Part shown: positions 43,901 to 52,070 of the stretch, piece after piece
Layout: every line of letters starts with the position of its first letter
Numbering within the stretch: the first letter of the stretch is position 1
Origin: Streptomyces hundungensis
GTDB lineage: Bacteria; Actinomycetota; Actinomycetes; Streptomycetales; Streptomycetaceae
Reading direction: 5' to 3'
Length of the DNA stretch: 64,000 bases
NCBI RefSeq assembly: GCF_003627815.1
Contig: NZ_CP032698.1
Location: 5,456,001 to 5,520,000 of the forward strand
Notes under the pieces: model-generated
Seen by the model: the letters and a program-made list of their open reading frames with translations, nothing else
Told to the model about the DNA's origin: nothing
Database searches by the model: none
Translations under genes and position numbers: made by a program

Positions 43901-44742
43901 TCCAGGAACTCCTCCAGGAGAAGACGTCCACCTCCGAGGCGGCCGCGCCGCTCGACGTCCTGTCGCTGCGCGGCGAGATCGCCTTCGAGAACGTCGACTT
44001 CGCGTACGGGTCCGCCGACGGCTCGGGCGACGAGCCCGAGGAGGCGCTCAGCGGGGTCGACCTGCGCATACCCGCCGGGCAGACCGTCGCCTTCGTCGGC
44101 GAGACGGGCGCGGGCAAGTCCACCCTCGTCAAGCTGGTGGCGCGCTTCTACGATCCGACGGGCGGGCGGGTCACCGCCGACGGCACCGACCTGCGCGACC
44201 TGGACATCACCGCCTACCGGCACCGGCTCGGGGTGGTGCCGCAGGAGGCGTACCTCTTCCCCGGCACGGTCCGCGACGCCATCGCCTACGGACGCCCCGG
44301 CGCGAGCGACGCCGAGGTGGAGGCGGCGGCGCGGGCGGTCGGCGCCCACGACATGATCGCGACGCTCGACGGGGGCTACCTCCACGAGGTCGCCGAGCGG
44401 GGACGCAATCTGTCCGCCGGGCAGCGGCAGTTGATCGCGCTGGCCCGGGCGGAGCTGGTGGACCCCGACGTCCTGCTGCTCGACGAAGCGACGGCCGCGC
44501 TCGATCTGGCGACCGAGGCCCAGGTCAACCAGGCGACCGAACGGCTCACCGGGCGGCGCACCACGCTGGTCGTCGCTCACCGGCTGACGACGGCGGCGCG
44601 GGCGGATCGGGTGGTCGTGATGGACCAGGGGCGGGTGGTGGAGGACGGCACGCATGCCGAACTCCTTGCCCTGGACGGCAAGTACGCCCGCCTGTGGCAC
44701 ACCTTCACCTCCACCCCCGAACCAACCCCCACGCCCGGCTGA
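40999..44742 (+). CDS. Fused heterodimer-type ABC exporter (TMD-NBD-TMD-NBD)
   Basis: 1247-residue full transporter: TMD1 about 20-310, NBD1 about 335-575, acidic linker about 585-660, TMD2 about 670-960, NBD2 about 985-1235. The ATP sites are asymmetric. NBD1: Walker A GASGSGKST (Lys377), signature LSGGQ, but Walker B LVLDDATS with Asp500 in place of the catalytic Glu. NBD2: Walker A GETGAGKST (Lys1040), signature LSAGQ (Ala in place of Gly), Walker B LLLDEATA with Glu1163. Both deviations fall in the same composite site, as in heterodimeric exporters with one degenerate site. GTG 40999 has GGGAGG six bases upstream. Substrate unknown. Confidence 0.9.
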   Translation: MTEGAQQGWARRLTGYAWRYRRNVALSLGSSLAGMAVMALVPLITKVVIDDVIGAHTRSLAVWTGLLIASAVVVYALTYIRRYYGGRLALDVQHDLRTEMYRTITRLDGRRQDELSTGQVVGRATSDLQLIQGLLFMLPMTIGNVLLFVISVVIMAWLSPLLTLVALAVAPALWFIAKRSRTRLFPATWYAQGQAAAVAGVVDGAVSGVRVVKGFGQEDQETGKLREVGRRLFAGRMRTIKLNSRYTPALQAVPALGQVAMLALGGWLATRGEITLGTFVAFSTYLAQLVGPVRMLAMVLTVGQQARAGVERVLELIDTEPSLQDGTKELSPSAPATVEFDDVSFGYDDERPVLDGFSLDIRPGETVAVVGASGSGKSTVSMLLPRFYDVSHGAVLVGGHDVRELTLSSLRAAIGLVPEDSFLFSDTVRANIAYGKPDATQDEIEKATRAAQAHGFISELPKGYDTTVGEHGLTLSGGQRQRIALARAILTDPRLLVLDDATSAVDARVEHEIHEALASVMAGRTTLLIAHRRSTLGLADRIAVLDAGRLAAIGTHEELQRDSALYRRLLTDPDELGAVSPGHTPTAPAVEEEDHSVRDELDAEFDAERGITPPLWVREEKPESAAPGGMPATPELLAQVEALPPATDTPDIDEARAVQPEDSYGLRRLLRGFGLPLLVSLLLVAIDAGMSLLLPVLIRHGIDQGVSKLALGAVWAAAGLALLTVVIQWLAQTGETRMTGRTGERVLYTLRLKIFAQLQRLGLDYYERELTGRIMTRMTTDVDALATFLQTGLVTAFVSVVTFFGIMVALLVIDLQLALVVFATLPLLVVGTYFFRKKSVQAYELARERVGVVNADLQESVSGLRIVQAFRREHDGARRFAERSDHYRQARVRGQWLISVYFPFVQLLSSVAAAAVLIVGAGRVDHGTLTAGALVAYLLYIDLFFAPVQQLSQVFDGYQQASVSLGRIQELLQEKTSTSEAAAPLDVLSLRGEIAFENVDFAYGSADGSGDEPEEALSGVDLRIPAGQTVAFVGETGAGKSTLVKLVARFYDPTGGRVTADGTDLRDLDITAYRHRLGVVPQEAYLFPGTVRDAIAYGRPGASDAEVEAAARAVGAHDMIATLDGGYLHEVAERGRNLSAGQRQLIALARAELVDPDVLLLDEATAALDLATEAQVNQATERLTGRRTTLVVAHRLTTAARADRVVVMDQGRVVEDGTHAELLALDGKYARLWHTFTSTPEPTPTPG

Positions 44743-44744
44743 CC

Positions 44745-44985
44745 CCGGGGGGTTTGCCCACCCACCCACCCGTGACGGGGGTTGGTTGGCTCCGGCCCCT
44801 GGGGCTCCGCCCCAGACCCCGTATCGCGCCTTAAGGGCGCTCGTCCTCAATCGCCGGACAGGCTGAGGTGGCCGACGCGGGCCAGCACCGAGTAGTTAGG
44901 GGCGCGGGGAACTGCGCGCCCAGCCACCCACGGTCCGCAGCCGAAAACGGGGTTTTTAGGGGCGCGGGGAACTGCGCGAAGGGCG
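44745..44985 (+). repeat. Composite intergenic repeat block 3 (3' of the ABC exporter)
   Basis: Begins at the ABC exporter stop: hairpin CTGGGGCTCCGCCCCAG (about 44800), linker with GCTCGTCCTCAATCGCCGGA (about 44839-44860), then two array units GGGGCGCGGGGAACTGCGCG (about 44899 and 44957). The remaining 95 bp up to 45081 is the promoter region of the next gene; nothing specific seen. Confidence 0.85.
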
Positions 44986-45081
44986 GGCCGCACCGGGTGT
45001 AGAAGGGGGGGCGGGGGAGAACCGTCGGGTGACATTACGCGTCCCTCCCCACATACGCGCACGTGACGGAAGGACGCAAGC

Positions 45082-45468
45082 GTGTTCGGTGGGATGAAAC
45101 GCAACCCGGCCCCAACCCTCGCGGTGCTCGCCGCGACCGGCAGCCTCCTGATGTTCGGCCCGCCCAGCGGTAGCGCCGACGCCGCGGCCGCCTGCGCCGG
45201 GCGCCCGGTGAAGACGGTCGGGTTCAGCACGGGGGAGTTGCGCCTGTACAAGGGGAACGGGTACGCCTGCGCCGTGACCGAGGCGAAGAGCCCGGGGCCG
45301 CGGCGCCAGATGTCGGTGACGATCCAGGCCCGGGGCGGCGCACCGGCCGGCGACTCGGGCGCCTATACGCAACGGGCCGGCCCGGTCACCGTGCACGTGG
45401 GCAACCGCTGCGTCCGCGCGACCGGGTCGATATCGGGCAGCTCGGCCGAGACGGGCTGGGTCTGCTGA
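45082..45468 (+). CDS. Small secreted protein, SapA-like
   Basis: 128 residues with a Sec signal peptide (MKRNP basic start, hydrophobic LAVLAATGSLLMF, cleavage near SADAAAA). The mature part has four cysteines (CAGRP, YACAV, NRCVR, final WVC), likely two disulfides. The pattern LYKGNGYACAVT ... DSGAYTQRAGPVTVHVGNRC ... GSISG resembles the spore-associated protein SapA of S. coelicolor as I remember it. Function of SapA itself is unclear; it is a spore-coat-associated protein. GTG start at 45082 with GGAAGGA upstream. Alternative: an unrelated disulfide-stabilised secreted protein. Confidence 0.65.
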   Translation: MFGGMKRNPAPTLAVLAATGSLLMFGPPSGSADAAAACAGRPVKTVGFSTGELRLYKGNGYACAVTEAKSPGPRRQMSVTIQARGGAPAGDSGAYTQRAGPVTVHVGNRCVRATGSISGSSAETGWVC

Positions 45469-45640
45469 GGGCCGAGCGTGTGGAAGGGCCGGGTCGGCCG
45501 GGCGAGGTCCGGGCGACCGGACCGGCCCACCTGTGAAGATCCACTGTGGGGCCCAACCAGGTCTGGCGGGCCGGGCGTTGACCCGGCTAGGTTCGCGGGG
45601 CCACGTTCCGAGCCCACAGGGGCCCCACAGGGGAGTGTGA

Positions 45641-47041
45641 ATGCGCAAGGCGCTCAGATGGCTGCTGTCGCTGGTCGTGCTGACAGGCACGATCGCCGCG
45701 ACGGGAGCCACGGCCGGGGCGGCCACCGCCGCCGAGCCGGACATCAAGGACCGCATCCTGGCGATACCCGGGGTGAGCCTCATCGCGGAGAAGCCGTACA
45801 ACGGCTACCGCTACTTCGTGCTGAGTTTCACCCAGCCCGTAGACCACCACAACCCGTACCGCCGGGCCACCTTCCAGCAGCGGATCACCGTGCTGCACAA
45901 GGACACCGCCCGGCCGACGGTGATGTACACCAGCGGCTACGAGGTCTCCACCAACCCCGGCCGCTCCGAGCCGACGGCGATCGTCGACGGCAACCAGGTC
46001 TCCGTCGAGTACCGGTTCTTCCCCGAGTCGCGGCCCACGCCCACCGACTGGTCCAAGGACGACATCTGGCAGGCGGCCAGCGACCAGCACGCGATCTTCC
46101 AGGCCCTGAAGCCGGTGTACTCCAAGAACTGGCTGACCACCGGCGGCTCGAAGGGCGGTATGACGGCCACGTACTACAAGCGCTTCTACCCCCGTGACAT
46201 GGACGGGGTGGTCGCGTACGTGGCCCCCAACGACGTGGTCAACAACGAGGATTCGGCCTACGACCGGTTCTTCCGGACGGTCGGCACCAAGGAGTGCCGC
46301 GACAAGCTGGAGGGCGTGCAGCGCCAGGCGCTGGTGCGGCGGGAGTCCCTGGAGAAGAAGTACCAGGAGTACGCGGCCGCGAACGGCTACACCTTCGCGA
46401 CGGTCGGCACCCTCGACAAGGCGTACGAGGCGGTCGTGCTCGACTACGTCTGGGGCTTCTGGCAGTACCACCTGCTCGCCGAGTGCGACACGCTCCCGGC
46501 GGACCCGGCGCACGCCAGTGACCAGGCGATCTGGGACTCGGTCGACACGATCTCCGGCTTCTCCTTCTACACCGACCAGGGTCTTGCCCCCTACACGGCG
46601 TACTACTACCAGGCCGGTACGCAGCTCGGCTCGCCCACCATCAAGCAGCCCTGGCTCGGCAACCTGAGCCGCTACGGCTACCAGCCGCCGCGCAACTTTG
46701 TCCCGCGGGACATCCCGATGCGGTTCCAGCCCTGGGCGATGCGGGACGTCGACTCGTGGGTCAAGCACCACGCCGACCACATGCTGTACGTGTACGGGCA
46801 GAACGACCCGTGGGGTGCGGAGCGGTTCTCGCTGGGAGCGGGGGCGCGGGACTCCTACGTCTATACGGTGGCGGGGGGCAACCACGGTTCCAAGGTGGCG
46901 CAGCTGCCGGCGGATCAGAAGGCGGCGGCGACGGCGTCGATTCTGCGGTGGGCGGGGGTGGGAGCGGGGGCGGTTCGGGCCCCCTTCGACGCGAAGCTGG
47001 ACGCGACCCCCACCACCCGCGAACCCACCCTCCACCCCTAA
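45641..47041 (+). CDS. Secreted S37 (PS-10) family tripeptidyl aminopeptidase
   Basis: Exported serine peptidase that removes N-terminal tri/tetrapeptides, 466 residues. Signal peptide: MRKALRWLLSLVVLTGTIAA, cleavage near ATAAEP. Alpha/beta-hydrolase catalytic residues are visible: nucleophile Ser170 in GGSKGGMT, Asp in YGQNDPWG (about 388), His in GGNHGSK (about 420). Family members in S. lividans and S. mobaraensis act on extracellular peptides and on subtilisin-inhibitor or transglutaminase propeptides. Monocistronic; the 172 bp upstream holds no recognised operator. Convergent with the GH3 gene across repeat block 4. Confidence 0.88.
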   Translation: MRKALRWLLSLVVLTGTIAATGATAGAATAAEPDIKDRILAIPGVSLIAEKPYNGYRYFVLSFTQPVDHHNPYRRATFQQRITVLHKDTARPTVMYTSGYEVSTNPGRSEPTAIVDGNQVSVEYRFFPESRPTPTDWSKDDIWQAASDQHAIFQALKPVYSKNWLTTGGSKGGMTATYYKRFYPRDMDGVVAYVAPNDVVNNEDSAYDRFFRTVGTKECRDKLEGVQRQALVRRESLEKKYQEYAAANGYTFATVGTLDKAYEAVVLDYVWGFWQYHLLAECDTLPADPAHASDQAIWDSVDTISGFSFYTDQGLAPYTAYYYQAGTQLGSPTIKQPWLGNLSRYGYQPPRNFVPRDIPMRFQPWAMRDVDSWVKHHADHMLYVYGQNDPWGAERFSLGAGARDSYVYTVAGGNHGSKVAQLPADQKAAATASILRWAGVGAGAVRAPFDAKLDATPTTREPTLHP

Positions 47042-47084
47042 CCCCCCGGGGCCCCGGCACCCCGGGGCCCCCTCGGCCCCCCCG

Positions 47085-47446
47085 ATCCGCGCAGTTCCCC
47101 GCGCCCCCAACCCCTCTTTCGGCCTGCGGACCGTGCCCGCGTCTCGCACAGTTCCCCGCGCCCCCAAGAAACCCGTTTTCGTCCGCGGACCGTGCGTGGC
47201 TGGTCGCGCAGTTCCCCGCGCCCCTTAGCTACTCGGTGCCGGCCAGCACCTCAGCCCGTCCGGCGATTAAGGACGAGCGCCCTTAACTACTCGGTGCTGG
47301 GGCACCTACAGCCCGTCCGGCGATTGAGGACGAGCGCCCTTTAGGCGCGAACGGGGTCTGGGGCGGAGCCCCAGGGGCCGGACCGTTCAACCCCCGTCAC
47401 GGGCGGGTGGGTGGGCAGCCCCCCGGGGTCTGGGGCGGAGCCCCGG
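47085..47446 (-). repeat. Composite intergenic repeat block 4 (3' of the GH3 gene)
   Basis: Reading leftward from the GH3 stop: hairpins GGGGCTCCGCCCCAGACCCC (about 47430 and 47360), two linker copies with CTCGTCC...AATCGCCGGACGG (about 47316-47340 and 47254-47278), each with a GGTGCTGG/CCAGCACC-like palindrome, then three array units (about 47207, 47150, 47090). The first hairpin touches the stop codon and is presumably the GH3 terminator. Confidence 0.85.
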
Positions 47447-49270
47447 TTAGTACGTCAGGCCGTAGCCCACCGGGTAGAGGGGGCTCGCGGGGTCGTCGGG
47501 GCGGGGCACGGCCACCGGGAGGTGACCGCGGGGACGGGCCCGGCCCGTCAACACCCGCACCGCCGCCCGGAGTTCGACATCCGTCCAGGAGTAGGTCGCC
47601 AAAGACGCCCCGTACCCGCTGAGGTACGCGACGTCGTACGGGTTGCGCAGAGCAAGATGAACCACCGGCACCCCACTCGCCCCCAGCGCGGCGACCAGCC
47701 GACTCTGCGCACCCCCCGCCCCCGCGTTGTACGTGCCCACGATCACCGCGTCCCGCCCCACCGCCGCCGCCACCGCCGCCTCGATCTGCGCGGCCGAGGG
47801 CAGCGTCCCCGTGGGCAACACCGTGGTCTGGAAGCCGAGTTCGGCGAGGGCCGCGGCCAGGACCGACGTGGGCGGCCCCGTCGTGCCGGACGGGGAGGCC
47901 GGGTCGGCGCCCACGATCAGGAGCCGCCGGTGGGAGCGCCGGGACAGCGGCAGCAGCCCGCGCGGGTTGGCGAGCAGGGTGGTGGTGCGCTCGGCGATCT
48001 CGTCGGCGGCGCGCAAGTGCGCCCGGGTGCCGACCGTACGGCCTACCCCGCGCACGCTGACGTAAGGCCGCGCGAACAGCCCGCGCCGCTCCTTCAGCCG
48101 CAGGATGCGCAGGAGCGACGCGTCGAGCCGCGCCTCGCTCAGCTCACCGCTCGCCACGGCCGCCCGTACGCCGTTGAAGGCCACGTCCAGCCTGGGCGGG
48201 TCGAGGAGTTGGTCGACGCCCGCCTTCAGGGCCAGCACGGGCACCCGGTCGTCACCGTACTTGTCGCGTACGCCCTGCATGCCGAGGGAGTCGGTGATGA
48301 CGACGCCGTCGAAGCCGAGCTCCTCGCGCAGGATGCCGGTGAGGATGGGACGGGAGAGGGTGGCCGGGTCGTTGCTGGGGTCGAGCGCGGGGAACTGGAT
48401 GTGCGCCGTCATGATCGCGTCGATCCCGGCGGCGATCGCGGCCCGGAACGGCGGCGCGTCCAGCCGCTCCCACTCCGCGCGGCTGTGGTTGATGACGGGG
48501 ATGCCGGTGTGGCTGTCGACGGTGGTGTCGCCGTGTCCGGGGAAGTGCTTGGCGGTGGCCGCCACGGACGACTCCTGGTAGCCGCGCACCTCGGCCGCGA
48601 CCATGCGGGCCACGGCCGCCGGGTCCGCGCCGAAGGACCGTACGCCGATCACCGGGTTGGCCGGGTTGACGTTCACGTCGGCGTCGGGGGAGTAGTCCTG
48701 CCGGATGCCGATCGCGGCGAGCTCCGCGCCCGAGATGCGGCCCAGGGTGCGGGCGTCGCGCGCCGAGCCGCCCGCGCCCATCGCCATCGCGCCCGGGAAC
48801 AGCGTGACGGGCTTGCCGACCCGGCACACCGCGCCGTGCTCCTGGTCGGTGGCGATGAGCAGCGGCAGCGGGACGCGCTGGGCGAGCCCGGCCGCCTGGA
48901 TGCCGTTGGACAGCTCGGCGATCTGGTGCGGGTCGCGGGTGTTGTGCGCCCAGGAGAAGTAGATGATGCCGCCGACGTGGTACCTGGCGATGAGCTCGGC
49001 TGCGTCACGCACCCCGAGTTCGCGCAGGTTGGCGTCGATGTCCGCCTGGTCGGGCGCGGTCGCGGAGTGCCCGTAGACCCGCATGACGAAGAGCTGCCCG
49101 ATCTTCTCCTCGACCGACATGCGGGCGATGAGCGCACGCAGCCCGCGGTCGCGGCCGGCGGCGGCCGGGGCGTCGAGGGCGTGGGCGGGGAGGGGGAGGC
49201 CGAGGGCGGCCAGGACGGCCGTGGCGGCGGTGGAGGTGAGGAGGCTGCGTCTTGAGGTGCGGTGCTGCAC
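47447..49270 (-). CDS. Exported GH3 beta-N-acetylhexosaminidase (NagZ type)
   Basis: GH3 hydrolase of 607 residues. The N-terminus TSRRSLLTSTAAT is a likely twin-arginine signal (cleavage near AHALDA). Catalytic domain about 45-400 has the NagZ-specific loop KHFPGHGDTTVDSHTG, whose Asp-His pair replaces the usual acid/base, and the nucleophile Asp in VVITDSLGM. C-terminal GH3_C domain about 430-600. Expected to release GlcNAc from chito-oligosaccharides or muropeptide sugars outside the cell. GTG start 49270 has GGAAGGAG seven bases upstream. A 19-bp palindrome (49329-49347) lies in its promoter. The stop abuts repeat block 4. Confidence 0.9.
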   Translation of the reverse strand: MQHRTSRRSLLTSTAATAVLAALGLPLPAHALDAPAAAGRDRGLRALIARMSVEEKIGQLFVMRVYGHSATAPDQADIDANLRELGVRDAAELIARYHVGGIIYFSWAHNTRDPHQIAELSNGIQAAGLAQRVPLPLLIATDQEHGAVCRVGKPVTLFPGAMAMGAGGSARDARTLGRISGAELAAIGIRQDYSPDADVNVNPANPVIGVRSFGADPAAVARMVAAEVRGYQESSVAATAKHFPGHGDTTVDSHTGIPVINHSRAEWERLDAPPFRAAIAAGIDAIMTAHIQFPALDPSNDPATLSRPILTGILREELGFDGVVITDSLGMQGVRDKYGDDRVPVLALKAGVDQLLDPPRLDVAFNGVRAAVASGELSEARLDASLLRILRLKERRGLFARPYVSVRGVGRTVGTRAHLRAADEIAERTTTLLANPRGLLPLSRRSHRRLLIVGADPASPSGTTGPPTSVLAAALAELGFQTTVLPTGTLPSAAQIEAAVAAAVGRDAVIVGTYNAGAGGAQSRLVAALGASGVPVVHLALRNPYDVAYLSGYGASLATYSWTDVELRAAVRVLTGRARPRGHLPVAVPRPDDPASPLYPVGYGLTY

Positions 49271-49328
49271 GTGCGCTCCTTCCGGCGGTGGCGCCCTGGG
49301 AACCGGGTGGGATCCAGGGAACCCGGGA

Positions 49329-49347
49329 TTTGGAAGAAACTTCCAAA
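49329..49347. promoter_or_regulatory. 19-bp palindrome upstream of the GH3 gene
   Basis: TTTGGAAG and CTTCCAAA are perfect 8-bp arms around AAA, 59 bp upstream of the GTG start. It is AT-rich against its surroundings. Likely an operator, possibly of a ROK or LacI-type sugar repressor; not a DasR site. The rest of the gap 49271-49563 holds nothing else I recognise. Confidence 0.6.
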
Positions 49348-49563
49348 CTGAACCGATATCCGGAAAGTTACTGCCGGTCAAGGCTATGCGCACCGCGCCG
49401 TCCGGCGTCGCCGTGAAGTGAGACGCCGCCATCGGTGCGGTCAGGGGGACCTCACGCACCGATGGCGACGGGTTCGGATCGGCCCGCCGCTCATTCCTCA
49501 ACTTCCGCATGGGGAACCGGAGTTGGCCGCGACCGGCGGCGTGGCCTCACAGAAGAAGGAGCC

Positions 49564-50232
49564 TCAGTCGGACAGGCCGACCGTCTGACGGAACGTCGCC
49601 GGGTCGTCCAGGATCTCCAGCATGCAGTGCGCGACGTCGGCCCGCGAGATGATCCCGCCGCCCCGCACATTGCGCCCCACCTCGGTGCGGTAACGCCGGG
49701 TCAGAGCCTTGTCGTTGAGGCGCGGCGGCCGAAGCGCCGTCCAGTCCAGGGAACTCGCGCGCAGCACGTCCTCCATCCGCGCGAGATCCGCGTACCGCTT
49801 CTTCAGGATCGCCTTCACGATCGGATACGCGACGCTGCGCTGCATGAACGCGTCGCCCGGGTCGTGCCGGGGCGGGTTGGGCCGCCCCGGCGACGGTACG
49901 GTGCCGATCGGCGCGGCACTGATGACGACGATGCGGCGCACCCCCGTGGCGCGCATCGCCTCACAGATCGCCCGGGTGCCGCGCTCGGCGACACCGAAGT
50001 CCGCCTTGGTGGCGGCCCCGAGACCGGACAGCACCGCGTCCGCCCCGGCCAGCGCCTCACTCAGCGCGTCCGGGTCCGGCCGGGACAGATCGACGGCCAC
50101 CGTACGGACCTCGTCCCAGGTCACCTTGGCCGGGTCGCGGACCGCCGCGGTCACCTCGTGGCCCGCCGCGACCGCCTGCTGGACGGCGAGGCGGCCGATA
50201 CCGCCGCTCGCCGCGAAAATGGTCAGCTTCAT
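49564..50232 (-). CDS. NAD(P)-binding atypical SDR-like oxidoreductase
   Basis: 222-residue Rossmann protein of the NAD(P)H-binding (NmrA/atypical SDR) group. Cofactor motif IFAASGGIGRLAVQQA at residues 5-20, core DAVLSGLGA and GVRRIVVISAAPIG, and DWTALRPPRL in place of a classical YxxxK catalytic motif. Substrate is unknown; redox sensing or quinone reduction are possible. On the minus strand, 33 bp after the CMD-family gene, so the two probably form an operon. Confidence 0.8.
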   Translation of the reverse strand: MKLTIFAASGGIGRLAVQQAVAAGHEVTAAVRDPAKVTWDEVRTVAVDLSRPDPDALSEALAGADAVLSGLGAATKADFGVAERGTRAICEAMRATGVRRIVVISAAPIGTVPSPGRPNPPRHDPGDAFMQRSVAYPIVKAILKKRYADLARMEDVLRASSLDWTALRPPRLNDKALTRRYRTEVGRNVRGGGIISRADVAHCMLEILDDPATFRQTVGLSD

Positions 50233-50265
50233 GGGTGTGTGTCCGTACTCCCCGTGGCCCGGCGA

Positions 50266-50721
50266 TTACCAGGTTCCCCCAGCGATCTGACGGGTGGTGG
50301 CGTTGAGCCGGTTGAAGAGGTTGGTCACGCCGATCATGAGGACGAGCGAGGCGAGGCCCTTCTCGTCGTAGTGGCTGGCCGCCGCGTCCCACACCTCGTC
50401 GGAGACCGCGTCCGGACGGTCGGCGAGCCGAGTGGAGGCCTCGGCGAGCGCGAGAGCCGCGCGCTCGGCGTCGTCGAAGAACGGCGACTCCCGCCAGGTC
50501 GCGACGGTGGCCAGTTTGTCCTCGTCCACGCCGTTCTTGCGGGCGCTGGTGATGCCGCCGTACACACACGGGGCGCAGCCGTTGATCTGGCTGGCCCGCA
50601 GATGCACCAGTTCCAGGGTGGACCCGGCCACCCCGCCCTGCTTCGCGGCCTCAAGAATGTCCAGGATGGCGGGCATCGCGCTGGGGATGACGTGCGCGGG
50701 GCTCTTCATACGTGCCTGCAT
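50266..50721 (-). CDS. Carboxymuconolactone decarboxylase (AhpD-like) family protein
   Basis: 151 residues, all-helical CMD/AhpD fold. The redox CxxC is present in INGCAPCVYGG, but the His that follows the second Cys in AhpD (CxxCxxxH) is Gly, so proton relay may differ. C-terminal LVLMIGVTNLFNRLNATTRQ is typical. Start ATG 50721 has AGGAG ten bases upstream; ATG 50709 (MKSPAHV) is an alternative. Upstream of the NAD(P)-binding reductase in a likely two-gene peroxide/redox operon. Confidence 0.82.
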   Translation of the reverse strand: MQARMKSPAHVIPSAMPAILDILEAAKQGGVAGSTLELVHLRASQINGCAPCVYGGITSARKNGVDEDKLATVATWRESPFFDDAERAALALAEASTRLADRPDAVSDEVWDAAASHYDEKGLASLVLMIGVTNLFNRLNATTRQIAGGTW

Positions 50722-50909
50722 GGCTGCGACTCCTGTGTGCCGGGGCGATGTGCCTGCTTCTCGTTGGCTTTCACTGCCCTGACCCGCGGGAGTACGGAGA
50801 TGTGACAGCCCGGCCGAACTTCTTTCCCACTGCCCGGGCGGCGGCATGACGTACGGCTCCCACGTCACCCCGCCGTCCCGCGACACCCGCAACGCCAGCG
50901 CGGGTCCCG

Positions 50910-51131
50910 CTACCAGTTGCCCCCATGACGGGCGGCCTTCTCCATCAGCCACGCGCACACCTCCTCTTCCTCCCGCGCGGAGGCGGCCCGCAGATCACCC
51001 ACGGCGACGCTCGCGACGAAGTACACGAACCGCACCCGCCGCCAGTCACCGTCCGTACCGATCACCTTCCCGGGGCCGTACACGTCCGTACCGGTGTGGA
51101 CGACGTACGTCCCCACGTCGTGGGCTTCCAT
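50910..51131 (-). CDS. Hypothetical small protein, 73 residues
   Basis: Compact protein: the N-terminal 35 residues look like a small beta barrel (DVGTYVVHTGTDVYGPGKVI, DWRRVRFVYF) reminiscent of short DUF3553/CarD-like folds, and the C-terminal half is an acidic helix (AREEEEVCAWLMEKAARH). Not confidently assigned. It is divergent from the XRE gene at 51246 with 114 bp between, a place where such regulators often have a small partner. The start ATG 51131 has GAGAGGC upstream. Confidence 0.55.
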   Translation of the reverse strand: MEAHDVGTYVVHTGTDVYGPGKVIGTDGDWRRVRFVYFVASVAVGDLRAASAREEEEVCAWLMEKAARHGGNW

Positions 51132-51245
51132 GGGAACTGCCTCTCACTGTGTGTGTCGTTTCGCTCACACAGTGGCGTGACGTTCCCTACGCTGAACAGT
51201 CCACGGAGCGTGACAACGCGGCCTGCAAGTAAGGGAGTTGATGGC

Positions 51246-52070
51246 ATGGCCATCGAGGACAACCCGGTGTCCCGTATCAAGTACGGCGAGGAACTCAGGG
51301 CCCGGCGCGAGGCGGCCGGACTCACCCAGGAGGAGCTCAGTCAACGTGCGGTGATGTCGCGCACGCACATCGCGCATATTGAGGCGGGCCGCCGCCGACC
51401 GGACATCGCGGACGCGCGGCGGCTCGACATAGTGCTGGGGACGGGGGGCTTCTTCGAGCGGTTCCTGCCGTCACTGGACGGCCCGAAGGTGGCTGAACAC
51501 TTCGCGGAGGCGCTGGAGTTCGAGCAGCAGGCGATTCTGATTCGCCAGTACGCGCCCAAGCTCGTGCCGGGCTTTCTCCAGACGGAGGCGTATGCGCGCG
51601 AGGTGCTCAGCTCGGGCCACCCGCCCAAGGACGACGAGGAGCGCGACAGGCTCCTCGCGGCACGGCTGGCTCGCGCACAGGTTCTGGACGACTTCGACAA
51701 GCCCGTGGTTTGGACGATGCTCGATGAGGCGGTGCTGCGACGCCGCATCGGCGGCCCGGCCGTGATGTGCGAACAGCTTCGGCACCTGGTGGTTCTGGGT
51801 GAAAGCCGGCGCATTCGTCTCCACGTACTGCCGTACGACGCAGGCGCGCACGCCGTGTTGGAAGGGCATGTGTCGCTGCTGTGGTTCAGCGACCTACCGC
51901 CCATCGCGTATGTGGAGGGCCTGAAGAGCGGCAGGGTTTGGGAACTGCCGTCCGTGGTGCGGCAATGCCAGGAAGTCTACGATCACGCCCTGGGTGACGC
52001 GTTGTCGCACACCAGGTCTCTGGCGTTGATGCGGTCCATAGCGGAGGATTACGCGCATGAAGCGCAGTGA
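51246..52070 (+). CDS. XRE-family regulator with DUF5753 domain
   Basis: 274 residues. Helix-turn-helix at about 14-65 (ELRARREAAGLTQEELSQRA, SRTHIAHIEAGRRRPDIA), DUF5753 from about 95 to the end (LIRQYAPKLVPGFLQTEAYA ... LALMRSIAEDY). Same family as the 6963-7820 regulator but a different subgroup, with a classical XRE motif. Start ATG 51246 (MAIEDNP) with GGGAG upstream. The stop overlaps the DUF397 gene by 14 bp. Such XRE/DUF397 pairs (BldB/WhiJ-like context) are thought to act as regulator/antagonist modules in development. Confidence 0.88.
   Translation: MAIEDNPVSRIKYGEELRARREAAGLTQEELSQRAVMSRTHIAHIEAGRRRPDIADARRLDIVLGTGGFFERFLPSLDGPKVAEHFAEALEFEQQAILIRQYAPKLVPGFLQTEAYAREVLSSGHPPKDDEERDRLLAARLARAQVLDDFDKPVVWTMLDEAVLRRRIGGPAVMCEQLRHLVVLGESRRIRLHVLPYDAGAHAVLEGHVSLLWFSDLPPIAYVEGLKSGRVWELPSVVRQCQEVYDHALGDALSHTRSLALMRSIAEDYAHEAQ

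Noticed and set aside
41247..44850. Long ORFs antisense to the ABC exporter, and similar antisense ORFs over desA, mccA and glmS
   Set aside because: They are typical shadow frames of very GC-rich genes, with no ribosome sites and no recognisable domains.
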